Shown piece by piece: positions 35,018 through 46,905 of a stretch of 64,000 nucleotides of DNA. This DNA comes from Haematobia irritans (taxonomy: Eukaryota; Arthropoda; Insecta; Diptera; Muscidae), in contig NC_134400.1 in the NCBI RefSeq assembly GCF_050003625.1, positions 48,845,096-48,909,095 of the forward strand, in the 5' to 3' direction. The notes under the pieces are model-generated. The model had not been told where the DNA came from. It saw only the letters and a program-made list of their open reading frames with translations, and made no database searches. Positions within the stretch are counted from its first letter, which is position 1. Each line of letters starts with the position of its first letter. Made by a program: the position numbers and the translations under genes.

Positions 35018-36611
35018 AAAAGATCGATCAAATACGTATATAATTCAGTTTGACAAAATTTTCTATAGACATAAAATTTTGACAAAATTTTCTATAGAAA
35101 TAAAATTTTAACAAAATTTCATATAGAAATAAAATTTTCACAAAATTTTCTATAGAAAGAAAATTTTGACAAAATTTTCTATAGAAATAAAATTTTGACA
35201 AAATGTTTTCTGTGATTGGAGATCGGCTATATATAACTATAGACCGATATGGACCAATTTTGGTATGGTTGTTAGCGGCCGTATACTAACACCATGTTCC
35301 AAATTTGAACCGAATCGGGTGAATATTGTTCCTCCAAGAGGCTCCGGAGGTCAAATCTGGAGAACGTTTTATATGGGGGCTATATATAATTATGGACCGA
35401 TGTTGACCAATTTTTGCATGGTTGTTAGAGACCATATACTAATATCATGTACCAAATTTCAGCCAGATCTGATGAAATTTGCTTCTGTTAGTGGCTCCGC
35501 AAACCAAATCTGGGGATCGGTTTATATGGGGGCCATATATAATTATGGACCGATGTGGACCAATTTTTGCATGATTGTTAGAGACCGTATACTAGCACCA
35601 TGTGCCAAATTTCAGCCGGATCGGATGAAATTTGCTTCTGTTAGTGGCTCCACAAGCCAAATCAGGGGATCGGTTTATATGGGGGCTATATATAATTATG
35701 GACCGATGTGGACCAATTTGTGCATGGTTGTTAGAGATCATATACTCACACTATGTACCAAATTTCAGCCGGATAGGATAAAATTTGCTTCTCTTAGAGG
35801 ATCCGCAAGCCAAATCGGGGGATCGGTTTATATGGGGGCTATATATAATTATGGACCGATGTGGACCAATTTGTGCATGGTTGTTAGAGATCATATACTC
35901 ACACTATGTACCAAATTTCAGTCGGATCGGATGAAATTTGCTTCTGTTAGTGGCTCCACAAGCCAAATCAGGGGATCGGTTTATATGGGGGCTATATATA
36001 ATTATGGACCGATGTGGACCAATTTGTGCATGGTTGTTAGAGACCATATACTTACACCATGTACTAAATTTCAGCCGGATCGGATGAAATTTGCTTCTCT
36101 TTTAGGCTCCGCAAGCCAAATCTGGGGATCGGTTTATATGGGGGCTATATATAATTAAGGACCGATATAGACCAATTTTTGCATGGTTGTTAGAGACCAT
36201 ATACCAACATCATGTACCAAATTTGAGCCGGATCGGATGAAATTTGCTTCTCTTTTAGGCTCCGCAAGCCAAATCTGGGGATCGGTTTATATGGGGCTAT
36301 ATATAATTATGCACCGATGTGGACCAATTTTTGCATGGTCATTAGAGACCATATACTAACACCATGTACAAAATTTCAGCAGGATAGGATGAAATTTGGT
36401 TCTCTTAGAGGATCCGCAAGCCAAATCGGGGGATCGGTTTATATGGGGGCTATATATAATTATTGACCGATGTAGACCAATTTTTGCATAGTTGTTAGAC
36501 ACCATATACTAACACCATGTACCAAATTTCAGCAGGATCGGATGAAATTTTCTTCTCTTAGAGCCTGCGCAAGCCAAATCTGGGGATCGGTTTATATTGG
36601 GGCTATATATA

Positions 36612-38658
36612 ACAAGTATGTACGGCCGTAAGTTCGACCAGGCCAAAGCTTATATACCCTCCACCATGGATTGCGTAGAAACTTCTTCTAAATACTGCCA
36701 TCTAAAATCGAATTACTTAAGTTGCGGTAACGCTTGCCGACGGCAAGGTATCTTAAAACCTCCTAACACCGTCTTCTAAATTGTATGTAAGTCCATACGT
36801 GGTTACATTAAATCAAAAAAGATCGATAAAATGCGTATATAGTTCAGTTTGACAAAATTTTCTATAGACATAACATTTTGACAAAATTTTCTATAGAAAT
36901 AAAATTTTAACAAAATTTTCTATACAAATAAAATTTTCACAAAATTTTCTATAGAAATAAAATTTTCACAAAATTTTCTATAGAAAGAAAATTTTCACAA
37001 AATTTTCTACAGAAATAAAATTTTAACAAAATTTTCTACAGAAATAAAATTTTAACAAAATTTTCTATAGAAATAAAGTTTTAAAAAATTTACTATAGAA
37101 ATAAAATTTTGACAAAATTTTCTATAGAAATAAAATTTTAACAAAAATTTTCTATAGAAATAAAATTTGAACAAAATTTTCTATTGAAATAAAATTTTGA
37201 CAAAATTTTCTATAGCAATAAAATTTTGACAAAATTTTCTATATAAATAAAATGTTGGTAGATTATTCTTGGCTGGAGTGGCAACCATGATTATGAACCG
37301 AATAAAATTTTGACAAAATTTTCTATAGCAATAAAATTTTGACAAACTTTTCTATAGAAATAAAATTTTGGTAAATTATTTTTGACTCGAGTGGCAATCA
37401 TGATTATGAACCGATATGGACCAATTTTTGTGTGATTGGAGATCGGCTATATATAATTATAGACCGATATGGACCAATTTTGGTATGGTTGTTAGCGGCC
37501 ATATACTAACACCAAGTTCCAAATTTGAACCGGATCGGATGAATTTTGCTCCTCCAAGAGGCTCCGGAGGTCAAATCTGGAGAACGTTTTATATGGGGAC
37601 TATATATAATTATGGACCGATGTGGACTAATTTTTGCATGGTTGTTAGAGACCATATACCAACATTATGTACCAAATTTCAGGCAAATCGGATGAAATTT
37701 GCTTCTCTTTGAGGCTCCGCCAGCTAAATTTGGGGATCGGTTTATATGAGGGCTATATATAATTATATACCGATGTGGATCAATTTTTGCATAGTTGTTA
37801 GAGATCACATACCAACACCATGTACCAAATTTCAGCCGGATCGGATGAAATATGCTTCTGGTAGAGGCTCCACAAGCCAAATCTAGGCATCGGTTTATAT
37901 GGGGGCCATATATAATTATGGACCGATGTGGACCATTTTTTTGCATGGTTGTTAGAGACCACATACCAACATTATGTACCAAATTTCAGCCGGATCTGAT
38001 GAAATTTGCTTCTCTTTGAGGCTCCGCAAGTCAAATCTGTGGATCGGTTTATATGGGGGCTATATATAATTATGGACCGATGTGGACCTATTTTTGCGCT
38101 GTTGTTAGAGACCATATACCAACACCATCTACCAAATTTCAGCCGGATCGAATAAAATATGCTTCTGTTAGAGGCTCCACAAGCCAAATCTGAGGGTCCC
38201 TTTATATGGGGGCTATACGTAAAAGTGGACCGATATGGAACAATTTTTGCATGGTTATTAGAGACCATATACTTACACCATGCACTAAATTTCAGCCTGA
38301 TCGGATGAAATTTGCTTCTCTTAGAGTCCCCACAAGCCAAATTTGGGGGTCCGTTTATATGGGGGCTATACGTAAAAGTGGACCGATATGGCCCATTTGC
38401 AATACCATCTGACCTACCTCAATAACAACTATTTGTGCCAAGTTTCAAGTCGATAGCTTTTTTCGTTCGGAAGTTAGCGTGATTTCAACAGACGGACGGA
38501 CGGACGGACGGACGGATGGACGGACATGCTCAGATCGACTCAGAATTTCACCACGACCCAGAATATATATACTTTATGGGGTCTTAGAGCAATATTTCGG
38601 TGTGTTACAAACGGAATGACAAAGTTAATATACCCCCCATCCTATGGTGGAGGATATA
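36612..38658 (-). mobile_element. HINE-B copy (B9)
   Basis: Tail, a long 29-bp array (36845-37380), about six monomers (37420-38350) and the head with GACGGAC repeats (38488-38526). It ends at CCTATGGTGGAGGATATA. It interrupts a monomer of copy B8. Confidence 0.85.
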
Positions 38659-38659
38659 A

Positions 38660-39024
38660 AAATTTTAACTAAACAGTATTACAAGCACTGACATCACGCC
38701 GATATCACTAAAATAAGTAAATGTTTTTCGACAAAGTCAAAAAAATTTTTTAGACATAATTGTTTTTTTCTTAAGTTGTTAAAGAAAATTTTGTAGTTTG
38801 AAAATAAAATGAGTTCAAATTTGCAAGAATGTCTTTAGTGCCATATGAAGTTCAAGATGGCAGCATTTGTAGTAAAATTTACAAATTTAACGAAATAATT
38901 TTGGAAGGGCTTTTAAAGTTGGGCCTTCAGAAAAACTTCCAATTTTATTTTGCTGGGAAATTAAACATTTGCTGTAAATTGTATGTATTCAAATGTGTAA
39001 GTCTGATTGTACTGAACATTCTAG
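38660..39024. repeat. MITE-H-related fragment
   Basis: TTAACTAAACAGTATTACAA and CCGATATCACTAAAATAAG match 20178-20230. The right part, GCTTTTAAAGTTGGGCCTTC...TTTTGCTGGG, matches the MITE-H right end. Bases 38985-39020 recur at 24950-24990. Confidence 0.5.
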
Positions 39025-39201
39025 CTACAAGTATATACGGCCGTAAGTTCGGCCAGTCCGAAGCTTATGTACCCTCCACCATGGATTTCGTAGAAACTTC
39101 TACTAAAGGTTGTTATTGTGGAAAAGCTTACCGATGGCTAGGTATCTTAACACCGTCTTCTAAAATGTAAGTTAGTCAATTTGTGGTGTATATTAGGCAA
39201 A

Positions 39202-40580
39202 ACAAGTATATACGACCGTAAGTTCGACCAGGCCGAATCGTATGTACCCTCCACCCTGGATTGCGTAGAAACTTCTACGAAAGACTTTCATCCACAATCG
39301 AATTAATTGGGTTGTGGTATCTTAAAACTTCTTAACATCGTTTTCTAAATTGTGAGTTAGTCCATACGTGGTATATATTAGACAAAAAAGTTATATATGT
39401 ATAGGTAAGTCTACAAATAATTACGAATCGATATGGACTTTTGGCACGATACGTAGAGAGCCAGAATTGAAATATGGGGGTCGCTTATGTGGGGGCTATA
39501 TACAATTATGAACTTGATATGGACCAATTTTTGTGTGATTGGAGATCGATTTATCTGAGGGCTATATATAACTATAGACCGAAATGGACCTAGTTAGGCA
39601 TGGTTGTTAACGGCCATATACTAGCACAATGTACCAAATTTCAACTGACTCGGATGAACTCTGCTCCTCCAGAGGCTCCAAAACCAAATCTCGGGATCGG
39701 TTCATATGGGGGCTATATATGATTATGGACTGACATGGACCACTTTTGGCATGGTTGTTAAATATCACATACTACCACCACGTACCAAATTTCAATCAGA
39801 TCGGATGAATTTTGCATCTCCATAAGGCACCGGAGATCAAATCTGGGGATCGGTTTATAAGGGAGCTATATATAATTATGGACTGATATGAACCACTTCC
39901 TGCATGGTTGTTGGATACAATATACTAACATCGCGTACCAAATTTCAAATCGGATGAATTTTGCTCTTCCAAGGGGCTCCGGAGATCAAATCTGGAGATC
40001 GGTTTATATGGGTCCTATATATAATTATGGACCGATTTCGACCAACTTTTGCATTGGTGTTGGGGCCATATAATAACACCACGTACCAAATTTGAACTGA
40101 ATCAGATGAATTTTGATATTCCAAGAGGCACCGGAGGTCAAATCTGGGGCTATATATAATTATGGACCGATGTGTACCAATTTTTGCATGGTTGTTAGAG
40201 ACCATATACTTACACCATGTACTAAATTTCAGCCGGACCGGATGAAATTTGCTTCTCTTAGAGTCCCCACAAGCCAAATTTGGGGGTCCGTTTATATGGG
40301 GGCTATATGTAAAAGTGGACCGATATGGCTCATTTGCAATACCATCCGACCTACATCAATAACAACTACTTGTGCCAAGTTTCAAGTCGATAGCTTGTTC
40401 CGTTCGGAAGTTAGCGTGATTTCAACAGACGGACGGACGAACGGACGGACATGCTCAGATCGACTCAGAATTTCACCACGACCCAGAATATATACTTTAT
40501 GGTGTCTTAGAGCAATATTTCGATGTGTTACAAACGGAATGACAAAGTTAATATACCCCCATCCTATGGTGGAGTGTATA
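39202..40580 (-). mobile_element. HINE-B copy (B11), nested in B10
   Basis: Tail ACAAGTATATACGACCGTAA, link region, four or five monomers, GACGGACGGACGAACGGAC, and head CCTATGGTGGAGTGTATA. It carries the uninterrupted GGGCTATATATAACTATAG used as the empty site for MITE-H. It lacks the 29-bp array, so it belongs to a shorter subfamily with B3, B5, B10 and B13. Confidence 0.82.
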
Positions 40581-40684
40581 AAAAGGTATATATAGCGAAG
40601 TCTACAAATAATTACGATCCGATATGAACTTTTGCGTGGTAATTAGAAAGTAATAATTGAAATATGGGGGTCGCTTTATATATA

Positions 40685-41379
40685 CACTTAAAAAAAGTTT
40701 ACTTGGATTCAAAGATGTTGGCCTTCCCTTAATGATTTTGGTATTGATTCTGAGCCAAAGATACGGCTTCTTTAAAATAAAGAATTTTTTTCTGGCTTTA
40801 AATCTAGGACCAATAAAATTAAAATTAGGATACAGATCTCATTTATCAAATGTTCATTCTCTTTTCGCGGTTTATTAATAAAGAAACTCACGTACAAACA
40901 AATGCCAGTTTAAAAGTCCAAATTATAACGGATACTTCAAAGTAGATGCTCAAAATACGTCTTAACCTACATTTGAAGCGTTTTTATCTTAAATCTAAAG
41001 TTTCAATATTTCAGCTAATTGAAACTTCAAAGTAAATGCTCAAAATACGTCTTAACCTATATTTGAAGCGGTTTTATCTTAAATCTAAAGTTTCAATATT
41101 TCAGTTAATTTAAGGACAATTTCTTTAAATCAAAAATGTGTTTCTTTACTTTGAGGAAAGTTAGAATTAGTTCAAATACTTGCGACTTTAACGACGGGAC
41201 GCAAATTTACAAAATTTGTGTCCTAAGTTTAATGAAAAAATTTTTGAGGCAAAGATTATAAACTGTATTTATTTAAATTTCATTATTTTTAAGAAATTTG
41301 TCCTTAATATTTTGTAAAGTTCGCATCCTAAAATTTAGGTTGCGTAATCGTTAATATCACGTAAATATTTTTTTCAGTG
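40685..41379 (+). mobile_element. MITE-D copy (D1), complete
   Basis: A 695-bp element with TA on both sides (40683-40684, 41380-41381) and terminal repeats CACTTAAAAAAAGT / CACTGAAAAAAATATT. The interior carries a local direct duplication of TTATCTTAAATCTAAAGTTT (40985 and 41070). It serves as the reference for D2, D3 and D4. Confidence 0.82.
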
Positions 41380-42650
41380 TACGGACCAATTTTTGTGTGA
41401 TTGGGTTCGGTTTATCTGAGGGCTATATATAACTATAAACCGGTTATAACCAAGTTTGTCATGGTTGTTAGCGGCCTCATACTAACACAATGTACCATCT
41501 GGCTTTTAGAGACCATATACTAACACCACGTACAAAATTTCAACCGGATCGGATGAATTTTGCTCCTCCAAGAGGCTCCGGAGGCCAAATGTGGGGATCG
41601 GTTTATATATAGGCTATATTTAATTATTAACCGTCCACATACTTACGTCCACATACTTACACCAACTACAAAATTTCAACTGAATCGGATGCAATTTGCT
41701 CCTCCAAAAGGCTCAAAAACCTTATCTGGGTACCGGTTTATATGGGTGCTATATTTATTTATGGACCGATATGGACTAATTTTTTTTTTGGGTTATTAGA
41801 GACCATATACTAACACCACCTACCAAATTTCAACTGGATCGGATGAACTTTACTCCTCCAAGAACTTCTAGAGGTCAAATCTCGGGATCAGTTTATATGG
41901 GTGCTATATATATGTAATTATAGACCGATATGGACCAATTTTTGCACGGTTGTTAGAGACCATAAACTAACGTCAGGTAACAAATTTAAACCGGATCAGA
42001 TAAATTTTGCTCCTCCTAGAGGCTCCGAAGATCAAATCTGGTGATCGATTTATATGGGGGCTATATATAATTATGGTCTAATATGGACCAACTTTTGCAT
42101 GGTTGTTAGAGACAATACACTTACACCACGTACCATATTTCAACCGGAGCGGATGAATTTTGCTCTTCCAAGGGGCTCCGGAGTTCAAATCGGGGGATCG
42201 GTTTATCGGACCACGTAAAAGTGGTCCGATATGGCCCATTTGCAATACCATCCGACATACGTCAATAGCAACTACTTGCTCCAAGTTTCAAGTCAATAGC
42301 TTGTTTTGTTCGGAAATTAGCGTGATTTCAACAGACGGACATGCTTAGATCGGCTCAGAATTTCACCACAACCCAGAATATATATATTTTATGGGGTCTT
42401 AGAGCAATATTTCGATGTGTTACAAACGGAATGACAAAGTTAATATTCCCCCATCCTAAGGTGGATGGTATAAAAAGCCTAGCTACACTCAAAAAAAAAG
42501 TTAACTTGGATCCAAAGTTTTTGACCTTCTCTTAAGGATTTTGGTAATGATTCCTAGCCAAAGATGCGGCTTCTTTAAAATAAAATAAATTTTTAGCGAC
42601 CTATCTGGCCTTAAATCTAGGATCAATAAAATAAAAATTAGGATTCAGAT

Positions 42651-43111
42651 TAGAGGTGTGCGCGTGAGTAAAATTTCACTCACGCACATTCACGAAGCAA
42701 AATGTTTATTCACGCACACTCACGCACGATACGTATGTTAGCCACGAAATGAAAACCAGTACTCACGCACGAACTACTTTTAATGACTCACGAGAAATTC
42801 ACGAGACTCACGACGTTTTCCAAGCGGGAATAAGCAAAGGTAACAAAATTCATGAATAGAATATAGTTCGACAACTAGATAAATTAATTTCATTTAACAT
42901 TCGGGTAAGAATTAAATCTTCATTTTTTTCGTGAGCGTCTTTTTGCAAAAATTTTATTGACGAACCGATTTTATTTCTCACGCACGACATATTTGATTCA
43001 GTCCCATTCACGCACATTCACAAGAGTTGCTTCAGATTTCGTTCACGATTCACATGATTCACCCATGAATCACACGTGTCACGACAATTTTGTGTCACGC
43101 GCACACCTCTA
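42651..43111. mobile_element. hAT-like MITE, TCACGCAC-rich
   Basis: A 461-bp element with identical 17-bp terminal repeats TAGAGGTGTGCGCGTGA. Its 8-bp flanks match at 7 of 8 (ATTCAGAT and ATTCAGTT). Both the TAGAGG terminus and the 8-bp duplication are hAT hallmarks. The interior is dense in TCACGCAC and TTCACGA words on both strands. There is no transposase frame. Confidence 0.87.
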
Positions 43112-43310
43112 ATTCAGTTCTTATTTATCGAATTTTCATTTTCTTTCCGCGGTATATTAATAAAGCTATTCACATACAAACAAATGCCAGTTTCGGATAC
43201 CAAAGTAAAAATGTTTTCCTCATTAAAAAAAAAAAAATAAATAAATAAAAAACTTTAAACCAAAGATGCTAAATCCTCAAAATAAGTCTTGGCCTATATT
43301 TGAAGCTTTT

Positions 43311-44999
43311 TATACCCTCCACCATAGGTTGGGGGGTATATTAACTTTGCCATTCCCACCATATAAATGGACTTGGCTTGCGGAGCCTCTTAGAAAAGCA
43401 TATTTCATCCGATCTGGCTGAAATATGGCACATGGTGTTAGTATATGGTCTCTAACAAACATGAAAATCTTGGTCCATATCGGCCCATAATTATAACATA
43501 TATAGCAACCATATAAACCGATCCCCAGATTTGGCTTGCGGATCCTCTAAGATAATCAAATTTCATCCGATCCGGCTGACATTTGGTACATGGTGTTAGT
43601 ATATGGTCTCTAGCAACCATCGTAAAATTGCTCCACATCGATCCATAATTATATATAGCTCCATATAAACCTATCTCTCGATTTGGCTTGCGAAGTCTCA
43701 TAGAGAAGCTAATTACATCCGATCCGGCTGAAAATTGGTGCATGGTGTTAGTATATGGTATCTAATAACCATGCAAGAATTGGTCCATATCTGTTCATAA
43801 TTATATATAGCCACCATATAAACCGATCCCCATATGTAGCTTGCGGAGCCTCAAAGAGAAGCAAATTTCCTCCTATCCGGCTGAAAATTAGTACATGGTG
43901 TTGGTATACGGTCTCTAACAACCATGCAAAAATTGGTCTACATGGGTCCACAATTATATAGCCCCCATATAAACCGATCCTCAGATTTGACCTCCGGAGC
44001 CTCTTGGAGGAGCAAAATTCGTCCGATCCGGTTGAAACATAGTACGTGGTGTTAGTATATGGGTATATGGTATCTAATAACCTTGCAAAAATTGGTCCAT
44101 ATCGGTTCATAATTATATTTAGCCTCCATATAAACCGATCCCCAGATTTGACCTACGGAGCCTCTTAGGTTAGGTGGCAGCCCAATGTATCAGGCTCACT
44201 TAGACTATTCAGTCCATTGTGATACCACATTTGTGAACTTCTCTCTCCGGAGCCTCATCCGATTCGGTTGAAATTTGCTACATTTCGCTAGTGCATGGCC
44301 GATAACAACAATTCCGAAATTGGTCCGTATCGATCTATATTATATATAGCCGATCAAATAAACCGATCTGCCACTCGAGCCAAAAATAATCTACCAAAAT
44401 TTTATTGCCATAGAAAATTTTGTCAACATTTTATTTCTTTAGAAATTTTGTCAAAATATAATTTCTATAGAAAATTTTGTCAAAAATGCATTTCTATAGA
44501 AAATGTTGTCAATATTTCATTTCTAATGAAAACGTTGTCAGAAATTTATTTCTGCAGAAAATTTTGTCAAAATATTATTCCTATAGAAATTTATGAAGCA
44601 CCTCTTAGTTATATAGGAATATTTTGCAAAATCTTCCAAAACATCAAGAATTCTACCAATCTAACAAACAGTAAAAAATCTGTCATTTTTGGTAGACTCG
44701 TGTTCATAATTGTATATTGCCCCCATATAAAGCGACCCCCATATTTCAATTCTGGCTCTATAACTACCGCATATCGGTTCGTACTTATTTCTTTCCATAT
44801 ATACCGGTCAAGAACTGAATATATACGTATTTAATCGACTTTTCTTCTATCTAATATATATCCCGAACGGACTAACTTACAATTTAGAAGATGATGTTAA
44901 GAAGTTTTAAGATGCCTTACCATCGGTCGCAACCCAAGTAATTCAATTGTGGATGACCGTCTTTACGGCCGTACCGAACTTACGGCCGTATATACTTGT
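43311..44999 (+). mobile_element. HINE-B copy (B12), nested in MITE-D
   Basis: Head TATACCCTCCACCATAGG with a shortened 5' region lacking the GTCC block. About six monomers, a solo LINE tail (44164-44236), a short 29-bp array (44385-44590), and a tail ending TACGGCCGTATATACTTGT. Just before the terminus ACGGCCGT occurs twice (44964-44971 and 44982-44989). MITE-D text resumes directly (ATCTTAAATCTAAAG) without a target duplication. Confidence 0.82.
44164..44236 (-). repeat. Solo LINE/SINE 3' tail in a HINE-B monomer
   Basis: TTAGGTTAGGTGGCAGCCCAATGTATCAGG...CCATTGTGATACCACATTTG, opposite strand to the LINE reading frame. It matches the LINE tail at 5356-5430. Confidence 0.65.
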
Positions 45000-45181
45000 T
45001 TATCTTAAATCTAAAGATTCAATATTTCAGTTAATTTAAGGACGATTTCTTCAAAGACATGCAACTTTAACAGAGGGACGCACATTTACAAAATTTGTGT
45101 CCTAAATTGAACGAAAAAAAAATGTTTGAAATAAAGGTTATACATTTTGTTTTAATAAAAATGTGGATAGATTGTAAATAA

Positions 45182-46167
45182 ACAAGTATATACGGCCGTA
45201 AGTTCGGCCAGGCCGAATTTATGTACCCTCCACCATGGATTGCGTAGAAACTTCTACGAAAGAATGTCATCCACAATCGAATTACTTGGGTTGAGGTATC
45301 TTAAAACTTCTTAACATCGTTTTCTAAATTGTGAGTAAGTCCATACGTAATATATGTTAGACAAACAAGTTATGTATAGGTAAGTCTACAAATAATTACG
45401 AATCGATATGGACTTTTTGCAAGATACGTAGAGAGCGAGAATTGAAATATGGGGGTCGCTTATGTGGGGGCTATATGGTTGTTAAAATATCATATACTAC
45501 CACCACGTACCAAATTTCAACCAGATCGGATGAATTTTGCATCTCCATAAGGCACCGGAGGTCAAATCTGGGGATCGGTTTATAAGGGAGCTATATTTAA
45601 CTATGGGCTGATATGAACCAATTCCTGCATGGCTGTTAGATACAATATACTAACATCACGTACCAAATATCAACCGAATCGGATGAATTTTGCTCTTCCA
45701 AGGGGCTCCGGAGACCAAATCTGGGGATCGGTTTATATGGGGGCTATATATGTGATTATGGACCAATGTGAGCCAATTTTTGCACGATTATTAGAGACCA
45801 TATACTAACACCATGTACCAAATTTCAGCCGGATCGGATGAAATTTGCTTCTCTTAGAGTCCCCACAAGCCAAATTTGGGGGTCCGTTTATATGGGGGCT
45901 ATACGTAAAAGTGGACCGATATGGCCCATTTGCAATACCACCCGACCTACATCAATAACAACTACTTGTGCCAAGTTTCAAGTCGATAGCTTGTTCCGTT
46001 CCGAAGTTAGCGTGATTTCAACAGACGGACGGATATGCTCAGATCGACTCAGAATTTCACCACGACCCAGAATATATATACTTTATGGGGTCTTAGAGCA
46101 ATATTTCGATGTGTTACAAACGGAATGACAAAGTTAATATACCTCCCATCCTATGGTGGAGAGTATA
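45182..46167 (-). mobile_element. HINE-B copy (B13), nested in MITE-D
   Basis: Tail ACAAGTATATACGGCCGTAA, link region, about three monomers, one GACGGACGGA block and head CTATGGTGGAGAGTATA. It is flanked by MITE-D text on both sides (TAGATTGTAAATA left, AAATTAAAATGTC right). Confidence 0.83.
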
Positions 46168-46304
46168 AAAAAGAATTCTTCAAAAAGAAATTAAAATGTC
46201 ATAATTTTAAAGAAATTTGTGCTTAATATTTTGTAGATTGCGTATCTTAAAATTAGGTTGGCTAATCTTTAATATCATGTAAATATTTTTTCAGTGTACA
46301 ATAA

Positions 46305-46905
46305 ATATGCCCCGTTCCAAAAATTTGGTTTTACACTAATGGTTTTGTATTCACTCCAAGCCAAAGGAGCGGATAACTGAAGGAAGGACATACTTAAGAC
46401 ACAATTTTCTTTTAAATTTGAGTCTTGTGTTCGTTTTCTTCATCCTTTAAACACATGTATACGACAACCTTAATTTCCACAAATTCTGACTCCACTTGCG
46501 ATAGTGGAGTCAGTGGAGTCAAACAAAAAATGTCTTTAAAATAAAACGATGAAATTCATCTCGTATTTTTAATGCTTTTTCACTTTGTAGTCAAGCCCAA
46601 AAAAAGTCAACAAATTTAAAGACAATTTCAATTTAAAGCCAGGTTGACTTTAGTCAAACAAATTTTTCGAATCTCTTAACTATAAGGACAAAACAACTTC
46701 ATTGAAAAGTTTACCAAGTTTTGGGCACGGAAAAAACCTTGATTCAGAGAAATGCGTCTTCTATGCTATCACAATGGGCTGAATAGTCTAAGTGAGTCTG
46801 AAACTAAATCGCCACTTTAACCTAACCTAATTTATGCTAAGCAAAATTAGCATTCGTATTTTAAGGACTGGAAATCTTTGGTCTCACGACAACATTTTTT
46901 CAGTG
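46305..46905. repeat. Diverged MITE-D-like element with solo LINE tail
   Basis: GGTTTTGTATTCACTCCAAGCCAAAGGAGCGG parallels the MITE-D interior and the right end reads ACATTTTTTCAGTGTA. A LINE tail (GGGCTGAATAGTCTAAGTGA, ending CACTTTAACCTAACC) is inserted at 46781-46838, plus orientation. Left terminus not found. Confidence 0.5.

Larger units (their letters stand above)
32930..36611 (-). mobile_element. HINE-B copy (B8), split by HINE-A
   Basis: Tail (32930-33133), then HINE-A inserted in the A-tract of the conserved ATTAAATCAAAAAAGATCG text. It resumes at 35018 as AAAGATCGATCAAATACG, with a short 29-bp array (35045-35210) and about nine monomers to 36611. There the tail of another HINE-B begins inside a monomer. 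The head of this copy is not found beyond the second element. Confidence 0.8.
39027..42472 (-). mobile_element. HINE-B copy (B10), split by HINE-B B11 and MITE-D
   Basis: Tail at 39027-39201 (ends GTGGTGTATATTAGGCAAA), then copy B11. It resumes at 40581 (GGTATATATAGCGAAGTC, ACAAATAATTACGATCC), then MITE-D at 40685-41379. Monomers and head follow to AAGGTGGATGGTATA at 42472. The halves are in register with the uninterrupted order seen in copy B11 itself (39400-39560). Confidence 0.8.
42486..46296 (+). mobile_element. MITE-D copy (D2) broken by three insertions
   Basis: Segments 42486-42650, 43112-43310, 45001-45181 and 46168-46296 join in order to give a normal MITE-D of about 670 bp. It starts CACTCAAAAAAAAAGTTAAC and ends TAAATATTTTTTCAGTG, with TA flanks. 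The interruptions are a hAT-like MITE, a forward HINE-B and a reverse HINE-B. The order of pieces follows D1 at 40685-41379. Confidence 0.85.

Noticed and set aside
35265..36158. 297-codon open frame suggesting a repeat protein
   Set aside because: It is six 51-codon HINE-B monomers in a stop-free phase. The other strand is open in similar arrays and other copies carry stops. It is treated as an artefact of the 153-bp period.
36845..37380. CRISPR-like array of about 29-bp repeats
   Set aside because: The units abut with no unique spacers, the sequence is AT-rich, and the array is a standard part of a fly HINE-B element.
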